Notes: generated from the sequence alone by a model not told the origin. Shown: positions 38,153-52,561, counted from the first letter of the stretch. The stretch: 64,000 nucleotides of DNA from Casuarius casuarius (GCA_003342895.1 PTFA01000024.1:459634-523633); one strand, 5' to 3'. Made by a program: numbers and translations.

Positions 38153-38177
38153 AGGGGAGGGGGGGGGGAAGGTGGGG
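38153..38177 (+). repeat. G-rich tract, G-quadruplex candidate
   Basis: The tract has runs of 4, 10, 2 and 4 G separated by one or two bases. It can supply four G-runs for a quadruplex on the plus strand, the non-coding strand relative to CNOT2. Confidence 0.75.
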
Positions 38178-40086
38178 TTTATGCCTAAAAATTCAGGAAA
38201 ATTAGGAGAAAACCTGAAGTCCCTTTGCAAGCTCAGTAACTTCTAGCATTTATCATCTCATTTTTTGCTCTGCACTGATACTTGCTCATTTCTTCCCATC
38301 AAGACACGAGCACATGTGCTGTTTTCTGCAAAGATTCTCCAATTCCCTTCTGTAATGAGCATTAACTTCTTAAATTAGTCTTGCATTTTATTATGAAAGC
38401 TGAATTTTATAGTTTGTCTTTTTCCATATGTGCTCATATGGACTGATAGATCCTCTAAATGGGGGTCTCTGAAATATATCTACCTCATTTTCGAGTGAAG
38501 AAGCAAATTTGTTCAAGGACTTAATACAAAGAAAAATACACAACCGATAACGTTTTCATGAAGGCATCTCTATGTTCTAAGGTCTGTTGTAAAATACCTA
38601 CTTTAAAAGGAAACAAAACATGCATTAAGTATAACCTTCTAAGAGAGGATTCTCTAAAATTTCTGAAAAGTGTTAGAGACTAGAAGACAGAGAGACCTGG
38701 AAGGTAGAAGAAACCNGCTTTGGTTGTGCACTCCTATAGGACAAAGCCAGTTGAACACTTCAGAAGGAACGGAGCTGAAGACTGTTGTCAATAAATGAAT
38801 AACTTAATGAATCTATGAATCCAGTATTTCAAAACAGGTCAGTCTGGTACTNCTTCATAAAATATCAGATCTAGTCCAAATTTAAATAAGCAGGGCTGAG
38901 CAGCCACTCCTCACTCACATGATTAGGAGCACACAAGCTATACCAGTCCTTAATCCCCATACTCCGGTGTCTGTATCTGTTTTAAGTATTTTGAACTACA
39001 AAAAGTGATTCTATTGCCCACTTCAGAATAAATTCATTCATAAACAAGAATAGTCACCCGTCTTCCTTATCACAGCAATTAAGTCAGCATGACTCTTGTC
39101 TTCCTGCTATCAAAGATATCTGGAGCTGCAACTTCTCTAACTTCTGGTTAACAGCATGCCTACTCTGTTGCTCTGCTTTAAATGCTGGCTCACAAAACAG
39201 AGCCTTCACCAGTATATGAAATTGTAGTCCCATGCAACAGGCTGCACACACCTTAGCTTCTTTCAACCACTATATGGGAGACTGAAGAGAAGTACACTGT
39301 AAACAAAAACCACTCTCAGCAATCACTTGCGAAAAGGCATACTCTCCAACGAGGAGGTAAGCCACTCACCCAGTTTTGCTCTAGGAAAGTCAAAACAATG
39401 TGGAGATTGCCTTGGGAAGCAAAAGCAAACTTCGACAAATTATTCTGAGGAACAAGCCAAGCATAATATTTTCCCCATCAATTAGGAATTCTAGTGCAAG
39501 AGCTAGGAGTACATAGGAGGAAAGTCCACATTCACATTTAAATACTAAATTTAAGCGTAACTGAGCATAACAAACAACATAAGACAAATTAAGGGAAAAG
39601 CACTTAAAAATTCCTTCTGGGACTATCCAAAGTACATAACTAAATTTGAATGTATTATGTACCAAAAGAGTAGCTGCTAAAAGCAAGCTATTCTTCAGGT
39701 TTACTAACTCTTCTGCTCATCTTGTTTTAATGAGCCTTAAACATGTCGTGACATGTTACCGGGAACATGTCCATTCTATTTTAACATGCTGTTTGGCAAA
39801 ACACAGAGTTAACTCATATGTTTTTAACTTCTAGTGTCTTCATACCACATTCAAAACTTTTCAATAAACTGAAGGCTCCCATTAGTTTACAATCTGTGAT
39901 CTGCTGAAATTCTTCCCTAATAGCAATTTTAACAAAGTTTAAAATGGCATAAAAGCCACCCTTTTAGAAACTTCTCCTTCTCTACTTTTAAGCCATATTG
40001 GCTGCACAATATAGCCCCACAGACTAGAAACATGCAATAAAAAACAAAGCCACTGACTTGTTGTACTATCTTGACACACTAAAGTT

Positions 40087-40107
40087 AAAAAAAAAAAAAA
40101 AAAAAAA
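40087..40107 (+). repeat. Poly-A tract, 21 bp
   Basis: An uninterrupted run of 21 A. No associated element is recognisable. Confidence 0.95.
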
Positions 40108-42849
40108 TCCTAGAACTACACTTTCCTGCTTCAAAGATGATTTTATTGAATTAAACGCAATCCTATCTAGGAAATACCCTATTAAAATATATTTCTGATT
40201 AAACAACAAAAAGTTGTTTTAAGGGATTATTGAAGGAACCCAAGAGATTCCAAAGAACATTTATTTGCAAAATAGACTATATTAATACAAAAAGTTTAAG
40301 TCCAGGATCTGTTTTTAGGGGGTGAATAAAATCTAAGTATTAGCCATATGCCAAAATGCAGAACTCATCCATTCACACTGTATGGTACTACTGCTGTAAA
40401 GTTACAGTCTTGGTACCTTGACTGACTTTTACTATAATTACAGAATACTGTAAAAGAAAGTAAGCATAACTATTATTGCACTACATTTAGATGCATTAAA
40501 TTAGTAAAATACTGACAGTTAGCAAATTAAAGATATCAAGTCCCTCCATAACTTGAATTAGGGAAGATATGTTCAAAATTGGGAAAATATCAAAGACATT
40601 TTTATTTACATATATTGAAAAAGTATTTCCAAAATTTTAAAAGTTACATACAGTAGTAGATTATTAAAAGTTATTTCAATTTCTTTCTGGCATACACATG
40701 TACACACATCATTCCACTTTTATAATGAGACTTAGTTTAAAAAAAAAAAAAAAAGTGAGAAACACATGAATATACTTCAAAGCCACTTTTCTTCGATACC
40801 TCATCTTTGAATCCACTGCGTAAATATTTTAAAGCATAAAATCCTACGTTTTGATGACTATTCCACTACCTTAGAATAAGGTTCTCCTTAAAGAACCTTA
40901 AGTGCACTGAAAACAGCTACCTACCTACACACTGTACTTTTGCCCATTAATTTTTTGTCTCTGCTGAGGTAAGCAAATTTTTACTGACAAACACTTCCTG
41001 TAAATGAAGTAGATTAATAAAATATTATTAGTAGAAATACATTGTTACTTGCTAAAATTCTTACTATTCTCATTGCTCCATGAACTAAAAAGCATCCACT
41101 TCAAAATGCTTTATGCATTGAATAAAAATATATAAATAAATGTAAAAAATAAAGCTTCTCAATAGCTTTAAAGCAAGAAGCAAATGCAGTAAAAAGCGAT
41201 AACCACACACATACTAAAGCAAGAGTCAATAGCTTTCAAAACTTCACTTCTATAGCAATATTTTGGAGACTTAAAAATGAATCAGTGGTAAGCCTTTTTT
41301 TTTTCCCCTCCAGAAAAAGAAAGGAGGTCACAATGTGAACTATATGGCTATAGAGATCTAACATATCTACAGATTCTTTGTCAAAATGGAAAGGATTAGA
41401 CCACAGGTGCCCTCCACCTGTAAAGACAATTTATTCTAAAAATAATCCAGAATTAGTCTCATAAGAAAGCCATGCATCTAAATGCACACAAAATGCCCCC
41501 AAAAAAGGGGCAAGACAAATAGCCCCCAAATTATTTTGAGCTGTGAGTATGTATCACTCTCTGCTAACCCCAATAAAACTTGTACATTGGTCTGCTCTCT
41601 CTTTTAGACACTCTAAATGAAACTTTGCCTCCTTGCAAGATACATAGAAATACTTCTAAATCCCTTGTCACCCTTGTCACAGCATGGAAACAAGTAGAAA
41701 TTCATGCCTCAATAGTTTTCAGAGCTGACTGGAAAGGTAAAAAGAGAAACTGGAAGCACAGAATCCATGCTTCCAAATCCAAAGAGAAGGAAGGAAAGAA
41801 GAACATTTCTTGAAAGCAATTTTGATTCACTGAAGGAAATCACGGGAGGGAAAAAAAACGCTAAGAAAGCAGAGGCGCTGATCTTTGTGGATCATCAAAA
41901 TCAGTACGTTCTGGCTTCAACTGGTGCAGGAACTGAACAGCTACACAGGAGAAAAGCACATCGCCCAAGTCTTAAGCACAGAGAACACTACGCTAGTGAA
42001 AGAACCAGGTTTGGCATGCAGTGATAAAGTTACATTTTTGCACCAAAAAGCCAAAGGACACATTCAAACTGTTAAGAGTGTTGCCCAAAAAACATGCAGC
42101 ATAACCATTGTGGCTACTGCAACTACATGACGAAACTTTATCTAGCATTTAGTACTGTCCCTTCTCAAAATATTTCTGTAACATGGCTCATCGCAAAATA
42201 GCTGCAAATTTTCTAAGTAGATTTGTTAAATAATCCATATAGAATAATTCCGTAAAACATTCTCTTCAGATTTAAGCAACTCAAAAATACCACTGAAGCA
42301 CTGACATACTAGGGGACTATCAAAGGGGCTACCACTGCACAAGGACTTGAGTGCCTGAAAAAACAAGCCAAGTTCCCCAGACCCACTGCAGTTACCCCTG
42401 TGGTTCCTGAATTAATCAGGTGTGGACCCAGTGTCAGGGCTGTACTAGGCAAGCAAAAGCATGGTTTGCTGGTGATGGGGCTATGGGAGGGAGCAAATCA
42501 GCACAGGCTGCTGTATCGGGTATGTCTGTGCTACCCTGGTGCATGCCCAGTCTTATCACGTCCTGCCAAGAAGCGGCAGGACACCAGCCAGGCTGTGATC
42601 CCCTCTTTCCACTTCCAAGGGCTGTAAAATCATTATGCACCACCAAAGTTGACAAAGTTTCAGATTCCACTGGTCGTATAAAAGGGACCCAGCCTCCCAA
42701 TTCAAGCACCTAAGCTAGATGATCAGGAGACACTCCCCCTTCTGCGGCACTTGCAGCAAGCAGGAAAACAGACTCATTTGAGTAGGACTTGGCGCAGGTG
42801 GAATGTGGATGTGTCTGATAGCCGATCCTTCACCAGGCAGAACAGAAAC

Positions 42850-43045
42850 GATGCAAAATACTGTGGAAAGCCAAATATATGTTGGGGGGAGATGGCGGAG
42901 GGGTGGTAAGAATTTCTTCTGCTACAATATGAAGTGTACTGCTAAAGGTACAAATTACTGTGGAAAACCCACCTGTTTATTGGGGGGCAGGGGGAGGGGT
43001 TAAGGAATTACTTTTGCTACAACAGTCTGAAGAGTATTGCTAAAG
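42850..43045. repeat. Diverged tandem duplication, two units of about 97 bp
   Basis: The first unit (about 42850-42947) and second (about 42948-43045) share, in order, an ACTGTGGAAA block, a TTGGGGGG-type G-rich block, a TTCTGCTACAA/TTTTGCTACAA block, an AAGTGTACTGCTAAAG/AAGAGTATTGCTAAAG block and the same spacing. Substitutions and small indels show that it is old. Confidence 0.85.
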
Positions 43046-44952
43046 TCTTACAGATACAAAGATCCTTTCCATCTGACAGGGGTCTGAATCCTTAGAGCCC
43101 TGATACTGCAAGACACAACTGAGACTGTATCACCCACATTTAGTAATGCAGGTTTCTTTACCTGTCTCAAAATGCTGTGGTTTTCATTCTGGCATCTGTA
43201 CACGTAACAACACTAAGTATTGGCTTTAACACTGTAAGCATTCAGACAGTGCTAAATTTCCTTTATTTTGTTAAATTCAGAATTGCTAGTTGTGGAATGG
43301 ATCATACATCCAGCCTTAAAAACATATTAGTGGGAGCATGCACCATATTTGACATGCAAATATAATAAAATCTAACAGAAATTAGGGAGGGAGATTTACA
43401 TTCTTTCCCCCAAGAGTTACTATAAATTCAGTCATAGCATAAACAACTGGTTTTAGGGTATAACCAGTAAACTGAGTATCATAATTTCAACACGAAACTA
43501 GACTAGGGAAAGCACTTGAGTTGCAAAGCCTCTCTTGGAAATGCCAGAAAAGTAGCCCAGTTTCACCTCCTGCCTCTCATTTCCTAACTGCATGTGCCAC
43601 TTACACCAAAGCAGCTTTCTGCTCCGTTCTGGGGGGAGAAAGATGCCTCATGCCATTACAGTGCAACCATTACCGGACTGATTAAAGCCCAAATTGTGCA
43701 TCAAGTTGTATTCTTCTTTCTCAAACCAGATGTTAATTTGTTCATTTAAGAATTATAAAGGAAAAGGCAAGTTCTGCCTATCAAAGACATACCTCATACT
43801 CAAGAGAGGTTAGTGGCTGTTACCATCTCCTGGATACGACAGCAGCTTCTGCTAAGCTTTGACTTCTGCAGAAGGTGGGAGCCAGTGACCTCCGGGTAAC
43901 ACAATTACCAACTCGCAGACCCATGACAGACCCTATACAGCCTCCAGGAGGGATCCACTCCAGTGTCTGACTGTAGGTACCACAAATTCCCTCCACTTTC
44001 TAAAAACCCTTGCTGCAAACATCCATGAAAAACTTTTCCATTCCCAGAGGGCAAACAGCAGCTTTTCCTTTCTCTTTCCTTCCACACTCTTGAGGCCCAA
44101 TTTCCTTCTTGGTATTATTCGCTTTTCTAGAAAACAGTTTGAGTTCTTTCCATCTTTGCTTCTGGGTCATGTTTTTTGGACTCATGTTTCTCTTCAGTCT
44201 TTTTAATGGTCCATATATTTCTTTAATTACAGTACACCACATGAGATCCTAACGTCTTTGAATACAACAGTAGTACTTCACCATGATTCGTAGACAGTCA
44301 CCGCTATTTACACATCCTGGTACAATGTCTGCTTCCCTCTCTCTCCCAACAACATAGTATCGATCCAAATGGCTTATGATGCACAAGCACTAGATTGCTC
44401 CCACCTAATTAACCAGTATTCCTCATTATATATTTGTGCTGATAGCCATTTCTGTATTTGTCTTTTTATGCAAAATTAGTACAATTACTTCCCATCCTAT
44501 CACGCAATAATTCAGGAAAATATTGACAAGTACTAGACTCCAGAAAATGAATATGAAACCTTTACCAAGATGCATCCTTACAGTGTCACAGTGAACTACT
44601 CACAGTACAGTTTTCCAGATAAATTATACTAGCTTCAGCATAGGCCATATCTCCTTAGTTTTATATATATCTCATGCGAGAGTGTGTCAAAAGCTCTTAA
44701 GATATACAATGTCAACTGTTTCTCCTGTATTCAGATCTTTTGCTCCACCACAGAAGGACACTGGATTGCTTTAGCACAGTTCTGTTTTTGTATTAATCTC
44801 CTTCAGTTTAAGCTTCAAGAGCAATATCCAAGTCAAATCTGATCTACAACATAAGTTCAGTTTTTTTAAAGCCTGAATAAAATGATTTGCTCTCCATTCT
44901 AACAATTGTAGTGCCTGCAACACAATTTAGCACCATGCAACTTGAAATTGAA

Positions 44953-44962
44953 NNNNNNNNNN
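44953..44962. other. Assembly gap, 10 N
   Basis: Ten N bases in an otherwise ordinary intronic stretch. Confidence 0.98.
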
Positions 44963-45447
44963 AAAAGCCAAAGACCACATAGCCTAAAAGTTAGCATATT
45001 TTAAAAGGAAGTTAGATGCAGAGGAGTAAGAGTCACAACAAAACAATCTATTTAGAAAAGAGAAATTGGGTATTAATAATTGAGAAAGTGTTCAAATTTT
45101 CTGCAATTCTGTCATATTTACCATCAGCTTGCCCTCAATGCTTCTTTTTCCTTGATTTTCAGGAATACTGCATAGTAACCATATTGACCTGGTCACATTT
45201 TGATACTGCAGACAGCATAAACAACTGCTTTCACATATTTTTACTAGGCTTGGTGTATACGTTAAATGTCAGCAAAATTAGAAAATTCTATGTCAAGCAT
45301 TCCAAGCTTTAACATGGACTAATAAATATCTAAAACAAAAATGTTGAGTCCCTAGGTTACATATAGTGAGGACAACAAGAAATATTTCATTACTGGAAAG
45401 GTTTCATTATCGAGTTTACAAATCCCAGTAAAAACAGCCTTTATACT

Positions 45448-45492
45448 AAAAAAAAAAAAAAAAAGAAAAAAGAAAAAAAATAAATAAATAAT
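45448..45492. repeat. A-rich simple repeat ending in (TAAA)n
   Basis: Long A runs interrupted by single G bases, followed by TAAATAAATAA, then a short GTGTGT/CACACA stretch. Low-complexity. Confidence 0.92.
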
Positions 45493-48400
45493 GGGTGTGT
45501 ATACACACACATGCACGCCATTTTGTATAACATTTCTTCTCCACCAAGATCAGATAATCCAAACTAGTCTACTTCTATTTGTGATACACTGGTGCACTTC
45601 TAATATCTGCATTTTGAATACTGCAGAAGGATGCTTGTACTTTTCCCTGTAGAAGAGTTACTTTGAAAGATATTATCTCTGTAGCCTCACATTCATTAGC
45701 CGGGACTGATATACAGCATCAAGATTTTCAACTTTTATTTGCTGTTGCTATAGTTGAAAACAGAATTCATTTCAGCATCTTCTTTCAAATTCAAGATACT
45801 CCTATTCTGCTTTAACTTGAAATACCTGCAGAATGAATCTTCAGCTGATCAGTGATCTTAATCTCTACCACTTAAGGTCATTTTCGGGAATTCACTGTTT
45901 ACACATAAATCTCTCTCCACTCATGTTTATTGTAAACAATTAATAACAAGAAGAGGTTTCTCTAGGTACTGAGGTCCTTTTCCATTTCCACCAAGCCAAG
46001 CAAATCTGCACTGCAAGCTTACCCGTTGACGGTAATGTGTAAGATCCATAAACTGACAGTTCCATGAAGAATCTGGCTTTTTCAAAAGAAACACTTAAGT
46101 GATTGCTTTGTAGTCATTTAAGAGAAGTATCATGGGAGGAATCACCCTCTGAACTATTCTATATCCAGTGACTATAAAGGGAGCCTACATAGCTAGGTGA
46201 AACCAAACTTCAAATTTGCTGGCAGTTAAATATAAACGAGATGGATCTATCAACTGCATCTAGCTGAACATACTTGAAATTTGCTATGATCTTACCAATT
46301 AGAACAAAACTGGTAATCCTAAATTTGTTATATCATAATTTTAATGGCTTATGGTAAAGACAATATCATTCTACATGTCACACAGAAATGCAACTATCAA
46401 CTAAAATTAATTTGAACCACATATAAGAGACTAAAACAAAGCTCACCACTTACTGTATTTACCTACAGCACATTTACTTACGCTCTCACATATTCTATTT
46501 CAACTGCATCTTATGCTAGTCTAGGACAGCTCTAAATTGCCATTAGTAAATCGGGACAGAGCATGTGAAACCTGAAGCAGAACAGACACCAGCAATCTGC
46601 ACCTAAACCAACGAAATGCGATTTAGAAACTGCTCAAACATGCAGAACTTTAATGTAGTTGTTTTGTGCTCCTGCCAAAGGTAGTTAGTAGAAAACAAAC
46701 ATTAAACACAAAAGAACCATAATCTTGCATTATCTTTTACCATAGGCACTACCACTATAATCTTTAGTGAGTGAGGGCTATCAAAGTTCAACTGCCACTG
46801 CTTTACAGTCCAGTTCTCCTTTGTGACCTGGGTGTCATATTTGACAAGTACAGAAGCACAGAAATATCACAAGGCAGCTCCTAACACTTCCAACTATGCA
46901 GTGGGGTAAAATGAAGTAGGAAAAAAACCACAGATGTTTGTTCTATTAGCAGTTTCCCCTTTATTTTTTTTTCAAGAACTAAACCAAAAAGATCACCTCT
47001 CTTTCTATGTAAGATACAGTAGCATTTTCCACTCATAAAAATTCACCATGTAAGTATTATGAAGAAAATACACAGGAAAGTTTAAATTAATAGCTTTAAG
47101 ATATTAATGGGGAGATTATCCTTAAATTATTCACACTTTGCTTATTCTTCTGCCCAGGTCACTTGACACTCCCCACCCCAATCACTATTTGAGTTCAAGG
47201 AAGTTGCAAGGTGCCTTACAATTGAATTCTTGTTTACTTGTATCAAGCAGATGACAGAACAATCCTAGCAGAGGAAAGATTTTAATTTAGCCAACACTGG
47301 GGGGGAGGGGAGAGGAAAAACGTATATGAAAATATATAAACGCACAAATATATATACATGCCTATCTCTATAAAAAAAGGCTTCCCCGTAGACCACAGAT
47401 TTCAAAAGCTCTTCTAATTGGTAGCACTTACAGGATTATTATTGCGAAAACTCTATAATACAAGGTTCCTATAACAAAGTTTCCTGATTCTACCTTTTCT
47501 CCTCCCACCAAAAGACCATGAAAAAGTAATGGATGGGAATTCAAAGTCAAACCTCAAGCAGATATTCAGTTTCTGGCTAACAATGTTCACACTCAATATC
47601 ATTTTTAAACTTGCTGCCTTCAGACTTCTTCATTAGCTTGTATGATTTGATAATTCCTTTTCATCTTCCATTTTTAATTCCTCCTTATATTGTATTTCTA
47701 ACAAGATAACTTTGAAAACCACGTCTCCTATTACTCTGCACCAACTAGTACCTTCCTCTGTATCTGGGATAGGTATATTCATTGCAGACTTCACTGGTAA
47801 GAGTGAATTTCCTATGGGAAGACTACTGACTATCAATAGAAGTGACTAAAAACAATAAAGCACTAAATTTAGTTAGATTTCAGATTGCCATAGATCTTCT
47901 AAACAGATAAAAACAGGGGGAGTAAACATCATCGCAAAAAAACACATAGAATTGTTGCACTCCAAACATCCTGATGTGACCCACTTTGATCAGATGTTAC
48001 ATAAAGTCTCCCTACTATGACCAACTGTAAGAATGAATACTGGGAGTCTCTCTAGACAATATTCTGGCAAGAAAACAATCTTCCTATGGTATACTGGCAA
48101 AGCACGTGAAATTTTCTATCTTCTTTGCTTCGTAAACACAAAGATGATGTTTAACAGTTCCACACATTCATCTTTCAAAAAAATACTACTTTCTTGTCCA
48201 GTATTGCTTAGGCTCACCTTCAACAGAATGAATCATGTAAACCAAAGTAATCTTCTGGTCTTTAGTAACCAAAAATAAGGGAATTCTGTCTCTAAAGGAG
48301 AGATTTGAAAGAATAGTTCACCACAGCTTTTAGTTTCAGACACCAGCACTATGAGGTTTCTTATAAATCAATTCTGAGCCATCTTCAATGCTGAATTAAT

Positions 48401-49762
48401 CCAAAATGAGTATAAACATAGAGATATAAGGGAATTTAAAAAGGTACATGGTCAGTAAGGAATATAAAAAAAATTATCTGGTTTGGGCTAGTATAAGTAA
48501 ATGTTTACAATGTCAGAGAAGATTACCAAGTTTCCTGTTGATGCTACATGGTTTTAGGGTCTAACATATCTGTTCCTTTTCTAGGGAGTTAGAGCTACCT
48601 AAAGCATTCTAGCTGTTTTCCAGCGGTTCTCCTATCAGTAGAGGACATTTCAAAGTAATCCCAGATTTTAATTCAAGAAAAGCTAAGTACATATACTAAT
48701 AATCAGAAAACATTACTGTTGGAAATTAAAAAAAAAAAAAAGAGAGAGAGTATCTTTATGTTCCCAACAAGATGCAGGCGTAAGTCCAAACGGGAGCGCT
48801 GATAACACATGAGAGAGCGACTGACTTTCTTACTGGCCTGAGGCAAATCTTGACCCTGTGGTAGTGCTAAGATGTCCAAACCCCAACACGCTTCACTGCA
48901 GTGCTAAAATTAAGAGAATTAACATTTCAAGTGTTCTTCTCTGAACACACAACGGAGTTGACTAAACCCCATCTCTAGATGTCCATCTCCAAAACACTAG
49001 TCCAAATTTCCCACTCAGACTGAAAACATGAAGTCATTCAGACTTTCGTGAAGTCTGAACACTTAGAAAATGAACTAATGACAAACCCAAACCCATACAC
49101 ATTCATTTATTTGGTTGTCCTGATAAAGAGCGGGTGACTTCACAATGCTTTGTCTTTGACGTTGCTATACGGTTGCGACACACACCACCACTATCGCCCA
49201 AAGACGGTCACTTGCAATACNCGCCGCATTACTCAGAGTTCCAGAAAGCTGATGCAGCATTTCTGCTTCCCTAGGATGAGCAACTCTAAACTGCAAGGCC
49301 ATGTCCATCCCAACTTAGATCAAATAAAGATGAATTCAAAGGGGGAGTTAAGTTGGAAGGAGTAACCTATTATGAAGACAATTCTAAGGGACATCACATT
49401 TAAAGAACATCTTACTCTAGCAGTAGGAAAAGCATCTAGGGAACCCAGACCTAATGGTTCTGAATCCACCTAGACAGAAAAGCCTTCACAGAACCACCCC
49501 AGTCAGCTACATCAAACTGACAGGACTTAGACAAAATTTCTAGGCACTTGGCTTGAAGTTCTGTTTTCCAAAGAGAAGAAGAGAGGTTTCAAGTCAACAG
49601 TACAGTTTTTCAGGTCTCTTAAAAGACTGTTATCTCATTATATGAGGAGAAAGGAGATACACCACCATACCATGGTGCCATAAAAACACCAGTCAGCAAG
49701 ATGAAAACATCAGATTTCCATCACTATGAAATATAGATACTTCCTCTGTAGTGCTTACTTAC

Positions 49763-49781
49763 CTATTTCCATTTGGGTATC
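49763..49781 (-). other. Candidate 19-nt microexon
   Basis: The minus strand has CTCTTCATTTCAG as an acceptor (AG at 49783-49782) and GTAAGTAAG as a donor from 49762, bracketing 19 nt. Both signals are close to consensus. Such a short exon is rare. It would shift the frame if joined to coding exons, so a non-coding role or chance occurrence is more likely. Confidence 0.22.
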
Positions 49782-51317
49782 CTGAAATGAAGAGATACAC
49801 CAATCACTGACTGGCCAGGATAACAGCCAGTATCACTATCCTGAAGGGAAAAGGTGAACACTTTAAGTCTAAAGTGAGTCCATATTTCTCCTCCTTTTTA
49901 ATATTAAAAGAACAGGCTGTAAAATCTTTTCCCTCTGCAGTGCAATGAAGCTTTCTCGAGCACACAGTGAAAGTCCACATTCTGATTCTGGAAAAGGACA
50001 AGATAATGAATTGCTGGACAGTAGCATGACTATAAGACTTCTGGCTAATATATCAAGGATAAGAGAGACAGATTAAAAAAAAAAAAGTTATAAAAAGTGT
50101 GTCATATAGGGAAAGGAAACCATAGGCAGGGAGGACAAAGCAAGAGACATGAACCTGCTGAAGCACCCAAAGTGGTACTAACAGAGGGAAAATAATCAGG
50201 TCAGAGATACTAGAGGTAATGCTTGTGAAGCCTTCAACACCAGCAACATTTTTCTAGGAGTCTGAACAGAGAATAAGCACAAGCTGAAGCTCAGGTCTTC
50301 AAGCAATATGAAAGTCACATTATTAAAAATATACATGTTTTTTCTTAAGAGGCAAAAGACAAGATGCTCAATAACTTCACTGTCAACTAGAATCCTTGAC
50401 AGAATGAAAGATCAACTAAAGCTGTGCTAAACGGTACAGGTTTCTCAAAAGGCAGATCATCTATGACAGCTACAAGCATTTTGCTAAAACCCATGTATTC
50501 TTGTATATCCCATTCCCTCCCCACTCCCCCGCAGCATGGCTATCCCTGAACTCCAACCATTAAACCTTCTCTGATCATGTCAAAGCAGCCAGAAATAAAG
50601 GCAGTACCAAAAATACCCTCTTTGGAACCTAGAGCTTCCAATCTTTCTTTTCACCAGCAGATGAAGCAGAAGTCTGCAGCAAAGCACAGCTACTAGCCAC
50701 ACTAGCAGGCAAAGGATATTCTAGCTGCTGCAGAACATCAGCGAGAGTGTGGGACGGCTCCCTTCTCCTCTCTGCTTGGAATAAACAAGATATTGCAACT
50801 CCTTACTTGCAACTACTTAAATCCTGAAAAGAACAGGCACTGTCGCAGCTGGGGTGGAGCTCTCTCTGAAGTAAAAAAAAATGGCAGAAGACTTCTGGTG
50901 TGAAAAGAAGTTATTTTACTCTCAGATGATCTGGGCAATACAGAGATCTGCTAATGTACTGTATGAGTCTACAGCCTGGAGCACAAGCCCAGACAGGCCA
51001 ACTGAACAGCAGATGAGATGTATGCCTAGTAAAGACAGGGGTAAAGCAAACTTGCTGCATCTAGCCATCATCTTCTGGCCCTAACCACACACAACTTGAA
51101 GAGACCATCAAACCCACTGCCACAGATACAAACAACAAGGAGAGTGAAGAGATTTATAGGCCAAAAACAGTATGAAAAACTGTACAGTTCAGGGAAAAAC
51201 AAAAATAGCACAATGTTCTCAGCAAACTGGATGGCACCAAAATGCTCCACCTAAACCCCAACCACAAAGCAGAACAGATCTTTCTTGTCAGGGTCTCTGG
51301 TCTCAAGTAGTTGTGGG

Positions 51318-51367
51318 CATACAAGGTTCTCCATGTGAACATACAAGGTTCTCCATGTGAACATACA
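51318..51367. repeat. 22-bp tandem repeat, 2.2 copies
   Basis: The unit at 51318-51339 (starts CATACAAGG, ends CCATGTGAA) is repeated exactly at 51340-51361, followed by a partial copy. Confidence 0.95.
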
Positions 51368-52561
51368 TGTGGCTCACATCTCAAAGATAAAAGAACTGTT
51401 ATATCTACAAGCAACTAGCGCGCGCAAACCTCCCCACCACCACCTTTTTCTAGTATCACTATAGCAGTATTACATTCAATGAAGAGTTTGGACAGAGATG
51501 TAGAGCAAGTCAAGTAAATATTTCTCTAACTGTTGGCTGCAGTATTCTAAAACAGGCTTTATAGCACAAATATCATTTGGCATAGTGTTTACTGAAACTG
51601 AGTTGTAACTGTCTTGAAATTGAAAATTCAGCTTTAGCACACTTGGACTTATGAACAAATTGGCACTATTCACATAACTGAGCACACTCCACATCAGGTT
51701 CACAGCATTACTACTTTCTTATTTGAAATTTTAATGATATATATCATTGTGACTAAATAATGTTTTACACTGAAATCGAATTTCATTCTACTTCCCCAAT
51801 CTATTAGGATTTCTCCAAGTTTCCTTCTCCTTAACTTTTCTTCAAGCACTTTAACTTTACATGTTTACTTGAAGCTACATACATTTACTTGTGCTGGTCT
51901 AGCATAATGACACATTAACGCACAGCTATTTTGCTTAAACCACTCAAACAGCATAGCCCAGACACAACCATTACTAAGACACATGCTTATCTTTCTTCTC
52001 CAATCTTTTCATGTAACCCAACACCACAATACAATATCCCATGACTGTTCCAAGGATTTTATTCATAACTATTTAAGTTTAAAGAATACAGATGTGAAGA
52101 TAACCNCTAAATGCTCTTATTTTTCGGTTGTTAGTACACCAACTTTAGAGCAATACAGTAACAGGAAAAAACAAATGCGCAGTTCATAATAAATAATTAC
52201 GTATCTCCTAGGCAGGACCTAGTATTAGAAGGAGACATGCCTTCATCTTTAACATACATACGCTCCTTAGAGAGACAAGAGTATATGACTTCAACAGATA
52301 TCTATTTTGGACTACATTAAAACCAGGAGCAGTGGTTTGTGCACTTGTCAGCTCCCCTTGCAAACAAGTGTCATGCCATCGGTGAAAGTAACTGAAAATA
52401 TTTTTAATATTTTTGCTTACTTGGTTTGCGAGCACTTTGCAGATAACCACTTTCATTATTACAGGGCACTTCTGGGTTCGCAAATGAACATGGTGCAGCA
52501 CTCCTGCATGCGCGCTCGCCTAGGCCGACCACAGCCTTCAACAGCGACACCCAGGAGGGGG

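Noticed and set aside
47647..47661. Minus-strand codons for KRNYQ, matching the end of the expected CNOT2 initiator exon
   Set aside because: The residues before it do not continue the match, a stop codon occurs a few codons upstream, and no GT donor follows the CAA codon. Five residues by chance is plausible in 64 kb.
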